DNA of 64,000 bases from Agrobacterium tumefaciens str. B6 (GTDB lineage Bacteria > Pseudomonadota > Alphaproteobacteria > Rhizobiales > Rhizobiaceae), in the NCBI RefSeq assembly GCF_001541315.1, contig NZ_LMVK01000001.1, forward strand, positions 310,001-374,000. Direction: 5' to 3'. Positions within the stretch are counted from its first letter, which is position 1; each line of letters begins with the position of its first letter. The notes beneath the pieces were generated by a model, which did no database searches, was not told the origin of the DNA, and worked only from the letters and a program-made list of their open reading frames with translations. The position numbers and the translations under genes were made by a program. Shown here piece after piece: positions 9,867 through 19,421 of this stretch.

Positions 9867-10688
9867 GTGAAAGCCATGTTGGAAGCGGACAAGGTATTTG
9901 CAGGTTCGATTCCGGAACATTACGACCGCTATATGGTGCCGTTGATTTTTGCGCCGTTCGCCACTGATCTGGCGCGACGGGCGGCGGCTTTGATGCCGAT
10001 TAATATTCTGGAGATTGCTGCGGGAACCGGTGCCGTCACGCGCGAACTGGCTCCCCGATTATTGCCTGCCGCAAACTATGTGGTGACCGATCTCAATCAA
10101 CCTATGCTCGATTTTGCCGCGTCGCGGCAGGCGCCGGATCACCGCATAAGATGGCAACAGGCGGACGCCCAGACCCTGCCTTTTGAAAACACTGTTTTCG
10201 ACCTCGTCTTCTGCCAGTTCGGTGCGATGTTTTTCGGTGATCGCCCGTCGGCCTATCGAGAGGCAAAGCGGGTGCTGAAGCCCGGTGGGCATTATTTATT
10301 CAACGTCTGGGATCGCATCGAGGAAAACCACTTCGCGAATGATGTGACGAACGCCTTGGCACGCCTGTTCCCCGATGATCCGCCGTGCTTCATGGCCCGT
10401 ACCCCGCATGGTTATCATGATGTGGCCGTGATCCGCCGTGAACTGGAGGATGCCGGGTTTTCGCGCGTGACGATCGAGACGGTGGCGATGCAAGGCCGCG
10501 CCTCTTCGCCGCGTATTCCAGCTGTCGCTTATTGTCAGGGAACTGTTCTGCGGACGGAGATCGAGGCAAGGGCTCCGGGGAAGCTGGATGCCGCGACAGA
10601 CTACGTCGCCGCGGCCATTGAAGCGCGCCATGGCGGCGGTGAGGTTGCCGCCAAAATTCAGGCGCATGTGATTCTCGCCGCCGTATAA
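9867..10688 (+). CDS. Class I SAM-dependent methyltransferase
   Basis: Predicted small-molecule methyltransferase of 273 residues; the substrate is unknown. The Rossmann fold signatures are clear: motif I LEIAAGTGAVTREL, an acidic end of strand 2 (YVVTDLNQPML), the DAQTLPFENTVFDLVFCQFGAMFF segment, and the post-motif EAKRVLKPGGHYLFNVWD. This pattern is that of the UbiE/COQ5-like Methyltransf_11 group. It stands alone on its strand between tRNA-Arg and the ABC importer. The start may instead be the methionine at residue 4. Confidence 0.85.
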   Translation: MKAMLEADKVFAGSIPEHYDRYMVPLIFAPFATDLARRAAALMPINILEIAAGTGAVTRELAPRLLPAANYVVTDLNQPMLDFAASRQAPDHRIRWQQADAQTLPFENTVFDLVFCQFGAMFFGDRPSAYREAKRVLKPGGHYLFNVWDRIEENHFANDVTNALARLFPDDPPCFMARTPHGYHDVAVIRRELEDAGFSRVTIETVAMQGRASSPRIPAVAYCQGTVLRTEIEARAPGKLDAATDYVAAAIEARHGGGEVAAKIQAHVILAAV

Positions 10689-10903
10689 ATCGGTGTCTCA
10701 AGGCTGGTTTCTCAGTCTATAAACAAGCACCGGGAATATTCGGAAATATCCCCCAATATTAGTGGTTTTGGGTAGAGGCCTACACAGCAAGGTTTTCCGA
10801 TCACCCGACATTTCCGGGCTTTCGAGTGTCATCGAACTTTCCCCGAACCTTCGTCATATTGTCATACAATAAAAGCATATGCGCTCCAGAAAAGGAGCGC
10901 AGA

Positions 10904-12045
<1,142 letters not shown>

Positions 12046-12049
<4 letters not shown>

Positions 12050-12972
12050 CGGCGGTTGATTTCTCCTCGGCTGCACGGGCGAAGGCTCGCCCGCGGCTGT
12101 CGAAGGCGGACCGGCGGATGATCTGGCGCGGCCTGATGTTCGCAGCCCCCGCAAGCCTGCTGCTTCTGGCGATCTATATTGTTCCGATGCTCGTTCTGGC
12201 CGGTTTTTCCGTCACCGATTACCAGCTGGGTTCGCTCTCCACCCGCTTTGTCGGTCTTGGAAACTTCGTCAAGGCGTTTCAGGATCCGGTTTTTCTGCGC
12301 GCCCTAGCCAACACAGCCATCTATGCGCTCATCGTCATTCCCTTCGGCGTCTTTCTGGCGCTCGGTGTGGCTTTGCTCGTATATAACCGCAAGCGCAGCC
12401 GCGCTTTCTGGGAAGTGGCTTATTTTCTCCCCGTCACCGCAACACTCGTCGCCATGGCGACCGTGTGGCAGTTCCTGCTGCACCCTTCGCTTGGTCCGGT
12501 GAATGCGGCGATCAAATGGCTTGGTCTCGAACCGGTCGCCTTCCTCTCCAATCCCGTACTCCTCATTCCCACCATGGCGCTGATGGGCGTCTGGCAGATC
12601 CTCGGGTTCAACATGGTGCTGTTCCTTGCCGGCCTCACGGCCATTTCGAAGGATCTGCACGAGGCGGCGCGGCTGGATGGCGCCAAGAACCCGGTCGACC
12701 GGTTCCTGACCGTGACCTGGCCGATGCTTGGGCCGACGACCATGTTCGTGGTGGTCACCACCTCCATTTCGGCCTTCAAGGTGTTCGAGACGGTGGCTGT
12801 GTTGACCAAGGGCCGCTTCGGATCGGAAACCCTGCTGTTCGATCTTTATCTCGAAGGTTTCGAATATTCCAACACCGGTTATGCCGCCGCGCTGACGATT
12901 ATCTTCCTCGCGATCGTGCTGGTCCTGTCTATCGGCCAGACGCTGCACATGGACCGGAAGGTGCACTACTGA
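12046..12972 (+). CDS. ABC sugar/phosphoester permease, UgpA-like
   Basis: First inner-membrane permease subunit of the importer, 308 residues with six predicted helices. The N-terminus is cytoplasmic and basic (RAKARPRLSKADRRMIWRG). The permease coupling loop is present as EAARLDGAKNPVDRFLTVTWPMLGPTT (EAA motif, about 205-230). This matches the MalF/UgpA branch of CUT1 permeases. It overlaps the ATPase gene by four bases and the next permease by one (TGATG). Confidence 0.93.
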
Positions 12973-13793
12973 TGGCAGCATTGCGCAAATATTTCCCGCA
13001 TCTCGTGCTTGCGCTGGGCGCTTTCGTGATGCTCCTGCCGTTCTACTGGATGGTGTTGACCTCGATCCGCTCGCCGGCGGAAATCTTCGATGTCTCGCTC
13101 TGGCCGATCCCGCAAAAATTCGACGCTGTCGATAATTACGCCCGGGCGGCAGGTCAGGTGCCGATGGCGCGTTTCATGCTGAACGGCGTCATTGTCTGCG
13201 TCGGCATTCTCGTCGTGCAGGTGCTGACATCGGTTCCGGCTGCCTATGCGCTGGCAAAGCTCCGGTTCCCGGGCCGCAAGCTGCTGCTGGGCCTCGTTAT
13301 TGCGGCGCTCTGCGTTCCCATTCAGGCGCTTGCATTGCCGCTTTTCGTTGGTCTGGCCAAGACGGAACTTCTGAATACCTATTTCGCGATGATGATGCCG
13401 TTCTTCCTTTCGGTCTTCGCTATCTTCCTGTTCAACCAGTCCTTCCGCAGCTATCCGAATGAAATCATTGAGGCTGCCCGCATGGACGGGTTCTCGGAAA
13501 TGGAGATTTGCTGGGGACTGGTCCTTCGCGGGTCGTTGCCTTCGCTCGCCGCCTTCTCGATCTTCTCGCTCGTTGCCCACTGGAACGACCTGTATTGGCC
13601 GATGATCGTGGTCTCCGACACCAATCTCGCCCCGCCGCCGCTTGGCATGATGCTTTTCGCCGATGTCGAATCCGGCGCGAATTATGGTGCGCTGATGGCG
13701 GGCGCCACACTGATTACCGCGCCGATGGTGCTGTGCTTCCTCCTCGCACGACGGCACTTCATCGCCGGTATTACCATGACCGGCGTCAAGTGA
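12972..13793 (+). CDS. ABC sugar/phosphoester permease, UgpE-like
   Basis: Second permease subunit, 273 residues, beginning MAALRKYFPHLVLALGAFVMLLPFYWMVLTSIRSPAEIF, typical of MalG/UgpE proteins (shown as two contiguous blocks of that N-terminus). The EAA coupling motif is EIIEAARMDGFSEMEICWGLVL. The ATG at 12972 shares its A with the stop of the upstream permease, so I take it as the start rather than the far longer upstream reading frame. The binding-protein gene follows after 42 bases. Confidence 0.93.
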   Translation: MAALRKYFPHLVLALGAFVMLLPFYWMVLTSIRSPAEIFDVSLWPIPQKFDAVDNYARAAGQVPMARFMLNGVIVCVGILVVQVLTSVPAAYALAKLRFPGRKLLLGLVIAALCVPIQALALPLFVGLAKTELLNTYFAMMMPFFLSVFAIFLFNQSFRSYPNEIIEAARMDGFSEMEICWGLVLRGSLPSLAAFSIFSLVAHWNDLYWPMIVVSDTNLAPPPLGMMLFADVESGANYGALMAGATLITAPMVLCFLLARRHFIAGITMTGVK

Positions 13794-13835
13794 CGCCGTT
13801 CAGACTTCCTCCTCCCAACCTCTCTGGAGACTGAC

Positions 13836-15128
13836 ATGAAACTCAACCGACGCGCTGTGATGGGCGGTCTGGCTCTCGGCATGGCTTTTGCGGGCCTTGC
13901 TCAGCCGGTTCTGGCCAATGAAATCACGCTCAACGTTCTCTACAACCTGCCGGGCTTCACCAAGTTTCATCAGCCGCTGGCCGATGAATTCATGAAGAAG
14001 AACCCTGATGTGAAGATCAACTTCCTCGCTCCGGCTGCCGGTTACAACGAAGGCCAGCAGCAGGTTCTGCGCTCTGCCGTCACTGGCAATCTGCCTGACG
14101 TTTATTTCTCGGGTTACAACCTGACGGCGGAACTCGTTCACACGCTTGCACCGCGCAACCAGATCACCGATCTCGGCCCGTTCATTCAGGCTGAAGGCGG
14201 TCAGGCTTTCCTCGACAAGAACTACAGCCCGAAGATGGCGGCACTCGGCCAGATCGACGGCAAGCAGTACGGCCTGCCGGTCAACGCCTCCTCGCCGATC
14301 ATCTACATCAACTCCGACCTCGTCACCAAGGCTGGCGGTGATCCGGACAAGATGCCGACGACCTTTGCCGAGCTCATTGCTCTTGCAAAGAAGATCAAGG
14401 CTCTCGACCCCAAGTTCGCCGGCATGAGCTACGACATTAACGGCTGGCCGGATGACTGGTTGTGGCAGGCGCTCATCGTCGAACAGGGCGGCAAGCTCGT
14501 TGACGAGAAGGCCAAGACCGTTGGCTTCGACAACGAGATCGGCCTCAACGCTCTGAAGATGACCCGCCAGTTCGTCACCGAAGGCGGCCAGAACCTGCTC
14601 GACTGGGATCAGTCCCGCCAGCAGTTCGGTGCAGGCCTTACCGGCTTCATCTTCTCGACGCCCGCCCACGTTCAGACGATCCAGGGTCTGGTCGGCGACC
14701 GCTTCAAACTGAAGACGGCGACCTTCCCGCTCGACAACAAGGAAAAGGGCGGCGTTCCGACCGGCGGCAACTCGGCTGTTATCCTGACCCAGGAAAAGGC
14801 CAAGCAGGACGCTGCCTGGAAGTACCTGAAGTGGATCACCGGTCCGGAAGCGCAGAACACCATCGTTCGCATCACCGGTTACCTGCCGACCAACAAGCTG
14901 GCAACCGGCCCGGACTTCCTCGCTCCCTATTATGTCGAGAACCCGAATGTGAAGACCGCTTCGCTTCAGGCTGACCGTTCTCTGCCCTGGGCCGGTTATC
15001 CGGGTGGCGATTCCGTCCGCATCTGGCGCACGCAGCGCGACATCATCGGCACGGTCATGCGCGGTGAGGTGACGCCGGAAGCCGGTCTCAAGCAGATCGT
15101 CGAGCAGACCAACGCCCTGCTGAAATAA
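13836..15128 (+). CDS. Periplasmic solute-binding protein, UgpB family
   Basis: Extracytoplasmic binding protein of the importer, 430 residues. A signal peptide with a hydrophobic core (VMGGLALGMAFAGLAQPVLA) probably ends after residue 27, before NEITLNVLYNLPG. The body has the features of family 1 solute-binding proteins, such as QYGLPVNASSPIIYINSDLVTKAG and TPAHVQTIQGL. The UgpB-like group binds glycerol-3-phosphate, glycerophosphodiesters or oligosaccharides. The downstream phosphodiesterase favours a phosphodiester or phosphomonoester ligand, which is inference. A good Shine-Dalgarno (CTCTGGAGAC) precedes the ATG. Confidence 0.92.
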   Translation: MKLNRRAVMGGLALGMAFAGLAQPVLANEITLNVLYNLPGFTKFHQPLADEFMKKNPDVKINFLAPAAGYNEGQQQVLRSAVTGNLPDVYFSGYNLTAELVHTLAPRNQITDLGPFIQAEGGQAFLDKNYSPKMAALGQIDGKQYGLPVNASSPIIYINSDLVTKAGGDPDKMPTTFAELIALAKKIKALDPKFAGMSYDINGWPDDWLWQALIVEQGGKLVDEKAKTVGFDNEIGLNALKMTRQFVTEGGQNLLDWDQSRQQFGAGLTGFIFSTPAHVQTIQGLVGDRFKLKTATFPLDNKEKGGVPTGGNSAVILTQEKAKQDAAWKYLKWITGPEAQNTIVRITGYLPTNKLATGPDFLAPYYVENPNVKTASLQADRSLPWAGYPGGDSVRIWRTQRDIIGTVMRGEVTPEAGLKQIVEQTNALLK

Positions 15129-15144
15129 GCAGAACGCCTGAAAA

Positions 15145-15178
15145 GGCTGCGGGGAAATCCGTTCCCGCAGCCATTTTG
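15145..15178 (+). terminator. Hairpin between binding-protein and phosphodiesterase genes
   Basis: GGCTGCGGG and CCCGCAGCC form a 9-bp stem followed by ATTTTG. Inside an apparent operon this would lower expression of the phosphodiesterase relative to the binding protein. Confidence 0.65.
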
Positions 15179-15194
15179 CGCAGAAAGAGCCGTT

Positions 15195-15995
15195 ATGAAG
15201 ATCATCCAGATCACCGACACCCATCTCGTACCGCCCGGCATTGCTGTAAACGGCGTCGACCCGGAAAAGCAGCTGCGCGCGGCGGTGGCCGATATTGTCG
15301 AAAAACACGCCGACGCTGATCTTCTTGTCATGACGGGTGATCTTTGTAATTACGGCGAGCCGGAAGCCTATGAGCTGCTTCGCGATATCCTCACACCGGT
15401 CTCCATGCCGGTGAGGCTGATGCTCGGAAATCATGACCGTCGACCGGAATTCGTGGCCGCCTTTCCCGAGCAGCCGCGCGACGATAACGGTTATATCCAG
15501 TCCTTCATCGATACGGATTTTGGCCGTTTGCTGTTTCTCGACAGCCACGAAGCCGATGTCATAGGCGGCATGTATGGCGCGGATCGTCTGGCATGGCTGG
15601 AGAGTGCGCTGGAAGGCGCAGGCGATCTGCCGGTGACGGTTTTCATTCACCATCCGCCGATGGATTGCGGCATCCGCCATTTCGAACATATCGGCATGCA
15701 TGATGACGGTGCTGTCATGCGCCGCCTCTCCGCCCATCCGGCCGGCATACGTCACATCATTTTTGGCCACATCCATGTGCCGATGGCGGGCACGACGGCG
15801 GAAGGCATAGCTTACAGCTCCGGTCAGGCTTGCGCGCACCGTTTCATCACCGATATCGATGTTGTCGATCCGCTGTGGACGGGCGGCAATCCCTGTTACC
15901 GGGTCATAAGCCTCGGCGCATTTGGCCTGCGTGCCTATGATGCGGAGGTGGGGCAGGTCGTGCTCGGTCAGGCTCCTGTCTGCGAAGGCCCCTGA
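15195..15995 (+). CDS. Metallophosphodiesterase, GpdQ/CpdA-like
   Basis: Calcineurin-like dinuclear metallohydrolase of 266 residues. All metal-ligand motifs are present: D8-x-H10 (ITDTH), TGDLCNYG (GD at 48-49), LGNHDRR (GNH at 78-80), FIHHPP and FGHIHVP. The class III phosphodiesterase group includes cAMP phosphodiesterase CpdA and glycerophosphodiesterase GpdQ. There is no signal peptide, so the enzyme is cytoplasmic. It lies 66 bases after a UgpB-like binding protein, which fits hydrolysis of an imported glycerophosphodiester rather than cAMP turnover. The exact substrate cannot be read from the sequence. Confidence 0.9.
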   Translation: MKIIQITDTHLVPPGIAVNGVDPEKQLRAAVADIVEKHADADLLVMTGDLCNYGEPEAYELLRDILTPVSMPVRLMLGNHDRRPEFVAAFPEQPRDDNGYIQSFIDTDFGRLLFLDSHEADVIGGMYGADRLAWLESALEGAGDLPVTVFIHHPPMDCGIRHFEHIGMHDDGAVMRRLSAHPAGIRHIIFGHIHVPMAGTTAEGIAYSSGQACAHRFITDIDVVDPLWTGGNPCYRVISLGAFGLRAYDAEVGQVVLGQAPVCEGP

Positions 15996-16195
15996 CACCG
16001 GACGATTTCCGTGTTGCAAAGAGATGACCTCCGCCTCGTCGCCTGTTGCGGGTGGTGAGGGAGAGGTCTTTGCCGACTACAAGGCTGCGGTGGTGAGAAG
16101 ACCCCGCGGCCTGTCGCGCCGATGCGTCACTTGAGGTTTGTTGAACGGATTTGATACGCGAGAGCCATGGTTCCGTTCGCACCCTTGATCTATGT

Positions 16196-16215
16196 CAGTT
16201 TCATCGATGAAACTG
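16196..16215. promoter_or_regulatory. Perfect 20-bp palindrome upstream of the CoA-transferase gene
   Basis: CAGTTTCATCGATGAAACTG is a perfect inverted repeat with no spacer, 70 bases before the CoA-transferase start. The form is typical of an operator for a dimeric repressor; no regulator gene is adjacent to identify it. The surrounding gap (15996-16285) contains nothing else I can support. Confidence 0.6.
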
Positions 16216-16285
16216 CGCGCCATAGTCGCCGTGAGGTGGCCAGCCAAATGCCGTGCCATCGTGATGACAGATCATGGAGAAGTGC

Positions 16286-17782
16286 ATGCTTGAAAAGCGT
16301 ATCCGCAACGCGTCCCTCTTGAACAGGATCGTCAGCGCCGAAGAGGCCGCCAGTCTCATTCAGGATGGCATGACGGTAGGCATGAGCGGCTTTACGCGGG
16401 CCGGGGAAGCGAAGGCCGTGCCGCTGGCGCTGGCCGAGCGCGCCAAGACACATCCCATGAAAATCACCCTTATGACCGGTGCGTCGCTGGGCAACGATCT
16501 TGACAAGACCATGGTCGAGGCGGGAATGCTGGCGCGCCGCATGCCGTTCCAGTCCGATCCGGCTTTGCGCAGGGCGATCAATGACGGCAAGGTGATGTTC
16601 ATTGATCAGCATCTTTCCGAAACGGTCGAGCAATTGCGCGGCGGCCAGATTCACGGGGTCGATATCGCCATTGTCGAGGCCGTGGCGATTACGGCGGAAG
16701 GCGGCATCATTCCTACCACCTCCGTCGGCAATTCCGCGAGCTTCGCCATTCTGGCCGACAAGGTCATCGTCGAGATCAACCTGTCGCAGCCCGAGGTGCT
16801 GGAGGGGCTGCATGACATCTTCATTCCCGCCAGGCGCCCGACCCGCATGCCCATTCCGGTGGTGGCAACGGATAGCCGTGTTGGCCTGCCGTTCATTCCG
16901 GTGCCGCCGGAAAAGATCGCGGCCATCGTTCTGAGCGACAAGAGCGACAGTTTTTCAACCGTGCTGCCGCCTGACGATGGGACCAAGGCCATTGCCGGCC
17001 ATCTCACCGAGTTCCTGTTGAACGAGGTGCGTCACGGCCGCATGACCCATGAACTCCAGCCGCTTCAGGCCGGCATCGGCACCATTGCCAATGCTGTCAT
17101 GCATGGTTTCATCGATACGCCGTTTCACGACCTCAAAATGTATTCGGAGGTCTTGCAGGATTCGACTTTCGAACTGTTTGATGCGGGCAAGCTGACCTTT
17201 GCCTCGGGTTCATCGATCACCCTGTCTTCCGCCATGAACGAGCAGGTCATGCCGCGATTGGCCGATTACAAGAGCAGATTGATCCTGCGCCCGCAGGAGG
17301 TCAGCAATCACCCGGAAGTCATCCGCCGCCTTGGCATTATCGGCATCAACACGGCGCTGGAATTCGATATTTACGGAAACGTCAATTCCACCCATGTCGG
17401 CGGAACGCACATGATGAACGGCATCGGCGGCTCGGGGGATTTCGCCCGCAACGCCTATATGTCCATCTTCGTCACCAAATCGATCGCCAAGGGCGGAGCC
17501 ATTTCCAGCGTAGTGCCCATGGTCAGCCATGTCGATCATACCGAACATGATGTCGATATTCTCGTGACCGAGACCGGGCTTGCCGATCTGCGCGGTCTCG
17601 CACCTCGCGAGCGCGCGGCGGTTATCATCGCGAACTGTGTGCACCCCCAATATCGTGATGCGCTGACGGATTATTATCAGCGCGCGGTGGCGCGGGGAGG
17701 GCACACGCCGCATCTCATTGAAGAGGCGCTATCCTGGCATGAGGCGCTGCGCGAAAGGGGCACGATGCTGCCGCAGAAATAG
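16286..17782 (+). CDS. Acetyl-CoA hydrolase/transferase family enzyme (succinyl-CoA:acetate CoA-transferase type)
   Basis: Predicted to move CoA between carboxylic acids such as succinate, acetate or propionate, or to hydrolyse acetyl-CoA. The protein has 498 residues from ATG 16286, which has GGAGAAG just upstream; an ATG 12 bases earlier lies within that ribosome site. Both halves of the family are present (SLIQDGMTVGMSGFT near the N-terminus). The likely catalytic Glu is E288 in MYSEVLQD, aligned with the TEM/TEV Glu of the family. Conserved GNVNSTHV and GIGGSGDFARNA follow. Overall it most resembles AarC-type succinyl-CoA:acetate CoA-transferases. It is monocistronic, with a 20-bp palindrome upstream. 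Confidence 0.9.
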   Translation: MLEKRIRNASLLNRIVSAEEAASLIQDGMTVGMSGFTRAGEAKAVPLALAERAKTHPMKITLMTGASLGNDLDKTMVEAGMLARRMPFQSDPALRRAINDGKVMFIDQHLSETVEQLRGGQIHGVDIAIVEAVAITAEGGIIPTTSVGNSASFAILADKVIVEINLSQPEVLEGLHDIFIPARRPTRMPIPVVATDSRVGLPFIPVPPEKIAAIVLSDKSDSFSTVLPPDDGTKAIAGHLTEFLLNEVRHGRMTHELQPLQAGIGTIANAVMHGFIDTPFHDLKMYSEVLQDSTFELFDAGKLTFASGSSITLSSAMNEQVMPRLADYKSRLILRPQEVSNHPEVIRRLGIIGINTALEFDIYGNVNSTHVGGTHMMNGIGGSGDFARNAYMSIFVTKSIAKGGAISSVVPMVSHVDHTEHDVDILVTETGLADLRGLAPRERAAVIIANCVHPQYRDALTDYYQRAVARGGHTPHLIEEALSWHEALRERGTMLPQK

Positions 17783-17970
17783 GCCTGCGTTTTTTAAAGG
17801 TGCCCCTGCTGCCGGCTCAACCGCCATACAATTGGGTCCGTTTGGACACACCGGGGCGGAAATTGTCCGCTCTAGTGGTCAGGTTGCTGGCGCGGCGGTT
17901 CCGCCTCCGGTAGAAAATCCTCTCCCCCGGCTGCTTTCCGGCTGCCTCTGGGTTGTAGGAGAGTGATGTG

Positions 17971-19293
17971 ATGCCCATTCGCTTCGTGGCCGTAATCGCC
18001 ATTGTCGCCCTGCTCGCCGGTTGCGGGGGGCGTCCGATCGGGGTCATGACGCCGACGGGGCAGACCGTGGCGGGAACCACGCCGGTCAATCTTCTCGTCG
18101 CCACCACCCGTGCGCCATCTGAAAACGCCGCCGTGCTTTTTGGCGGCGAGCGTGGAACGGGTCTGAAGGTGGATGCGGTGACGGTTTCCATTCCGCCCAA
18201 CGCCAACCGCAAGGTCGGGCAGGTGCAATGGCCGAAGAAGCTGCCGCCCAATCCGCTGAAGGATTTCACCACGGTGGCGGTGGAGCCCATTCGCTCCGAA
18301 GCCGAGACCAGAAGCTGGATCGGCAGACACATCCAGAAGGACCGGCGCGTGCTGGTCTTCGTTCACGGTTTCAACAACCGGTACGAGGAATCCGTTTATC
18401 GCTTCGCGCAGATCGTCCATGATTCCGGCACTGACGTCGTGCCCGTCGTCTTCACCTGGCCGTCGCGAGCGAGCATCTTTGACTATAACTACGACAAGGA
18501 AAGCACCAACTATTCGCGCGATGCGCTGGAGGAGATGCTGACCCGCCTCGCCAAGGACAGGTCCATCGGCGAGGTCACGGTCATGGCCCATTCCATGGGC
18601 ACCTGGCTTGCGGTGGAGGCGCGGCGCCAGATGGCCATCCGCAATGGCCGTGTCGATCCGAAGATCGGCAATGTCATCCTCGCGGCGCCGGATCTGGATG
18701 TGGACGTATTCAGCCGGCAATTCGCAAGCCTCGGCAAAACCCCGCCGAAATTCACGCTTTTCGTTTCGCAGGATGACCGCGCGCTCAGCCTGTCGCGCCG
18801 CATTTCCGGCAATGTCGACCGTCTCGGCCAGATCGATCCATCGGTCGAGCCCTATCGCAGCGAGCTTGAAAAAGCCGGTATCACCGTTCTGGATTTGACC
18901 AAGCTGCAATCCGGTGACCGACTGAACCATGGCAAATTTGCCGAGAGCCCCGAGGTCGTGCGTCTGATTGGCGACCGCCTTATCGCCGGGCAGACGGTAA
19001 CGGATTCCGACGTCGGTCTCGGTGAAGCTCTTGGCGCTGTCAGCATTGGTGCTGCGCAAACCGTTGGGACGGCGGCCAGCGTGGTGGTCAGCGCACCGAT
19101 TGCAGTTTTCGATCCGCGCACGCGGGAAAATTATGGCAGGCAGGTGGAAAGACTGGGCCGCTCCATGGAAAACACGGTCGGATCGGTGGGCGATACGGCC
19201 GGCTCCGTGGTGGACGATCAGGCGCTTCAATCGTCAAGGGTGAACTGCGATGCTGCTGCCAATCGAAACCGGGCGGAATGCCGTAACCGCTAA
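17971..19293 (+). CDS. Lipoprotein alpha/beta hydrolase (DUF900 family)
   Basis: Predicted membrane-anchored esterase or lipase-like hydrolase of unknown substrate, about 440 residues. The signal ends in the lipobox LLAG|C, so Cys19 would be lipidated. The hydrolase core contains VLVFVHGFNNRYEE, VVPVVFTWPSRAS and the nucleophile elbow MAHSMGTW, which is the DUF900 pattern. The last 100 residues (GLGEALGAVSIGAAQTVGTAAS and onward) are Gly/Ala/Ser/Val-rich with no recognised domain. The start is ATG 17971, or GTG three bases earlier, after AGGAG. Confidence 0.87.
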   Translation: MPIRFVAVIAIVALLAGCGGRPIGVMTPTGQTVAGTTPVNLLVATTRAPSENAAVLFGGERGTGLKVDAVTVSIPPNANRKVGQVQWPKKLPPNPLKDFTTVAVEPIRSEAETRSWIGRHIQKDRRVLVFVHGFNNRYEESVYRFAQIVHDSGTDVVPVVFTWPSRASIFDYNYDKESTNYSRDALEEMLTRLAKDRSIGEVTVMAHSMGTWLAVEARRQMAIRNGRVDPKIGNVILAAPDLDVDVFSRQFASLGKTPPKFTLFVSQDDRALSLSRRISGNVDRLGQIDPSVEPYRSELEKAGITVLDLTKLQSGDRLNHGKFAESPEVVRLIGDRLIAGQTVTDSDVGLGEALGAVSIGAAQTVGTAASVVVSAPIAVFDPRTRENYGRQVERLGRSMENTVGSVGDTAGSVVDDQALQSSRVNCDAAANRNRAECRNR

Positions 19294-19356
19294 AATACGA
19301 TGCGAGAGAGGGGGGCGGAAACGCTAAGCGTTTTTGTCATCCCGCTCCCGTAGTTT

Positions 19357-19376
19357 TGTATACAGCTTGTATTTTT
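19357..19376. promoter_or_regulatory. Possible GntR-type operator upstream of the proline racemase family gene
   Basis: The palindrome TGTATACA (19357-19364) is followed by a second TTGTAT half-site, in the promoter region 58 bases before the next gene. Such sites occur for FadR-subgroup GntR regulators. No regulator gene is adjacent, so the assignment is tentative. Confidence 0.3.
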
Positions 19377-19421
19377 ATCTGTATGGTCCGGTTAACAGCT
19401 CAACTTCCGGAGTAAGACCCC

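Noticed and set aside
12465-13793. Long frame upstream of the second permease
   Set aside because: The first 170 residues overlap the first permease out of frame; the permease protein itself starts at ATG 12972 with the TGATG overlap.
13800-16019. 739-residue minus-strand open frame
   Set aside because: It is antisense to the binding-protein and phosphodiesterase genes, both of which have complete family motifs.
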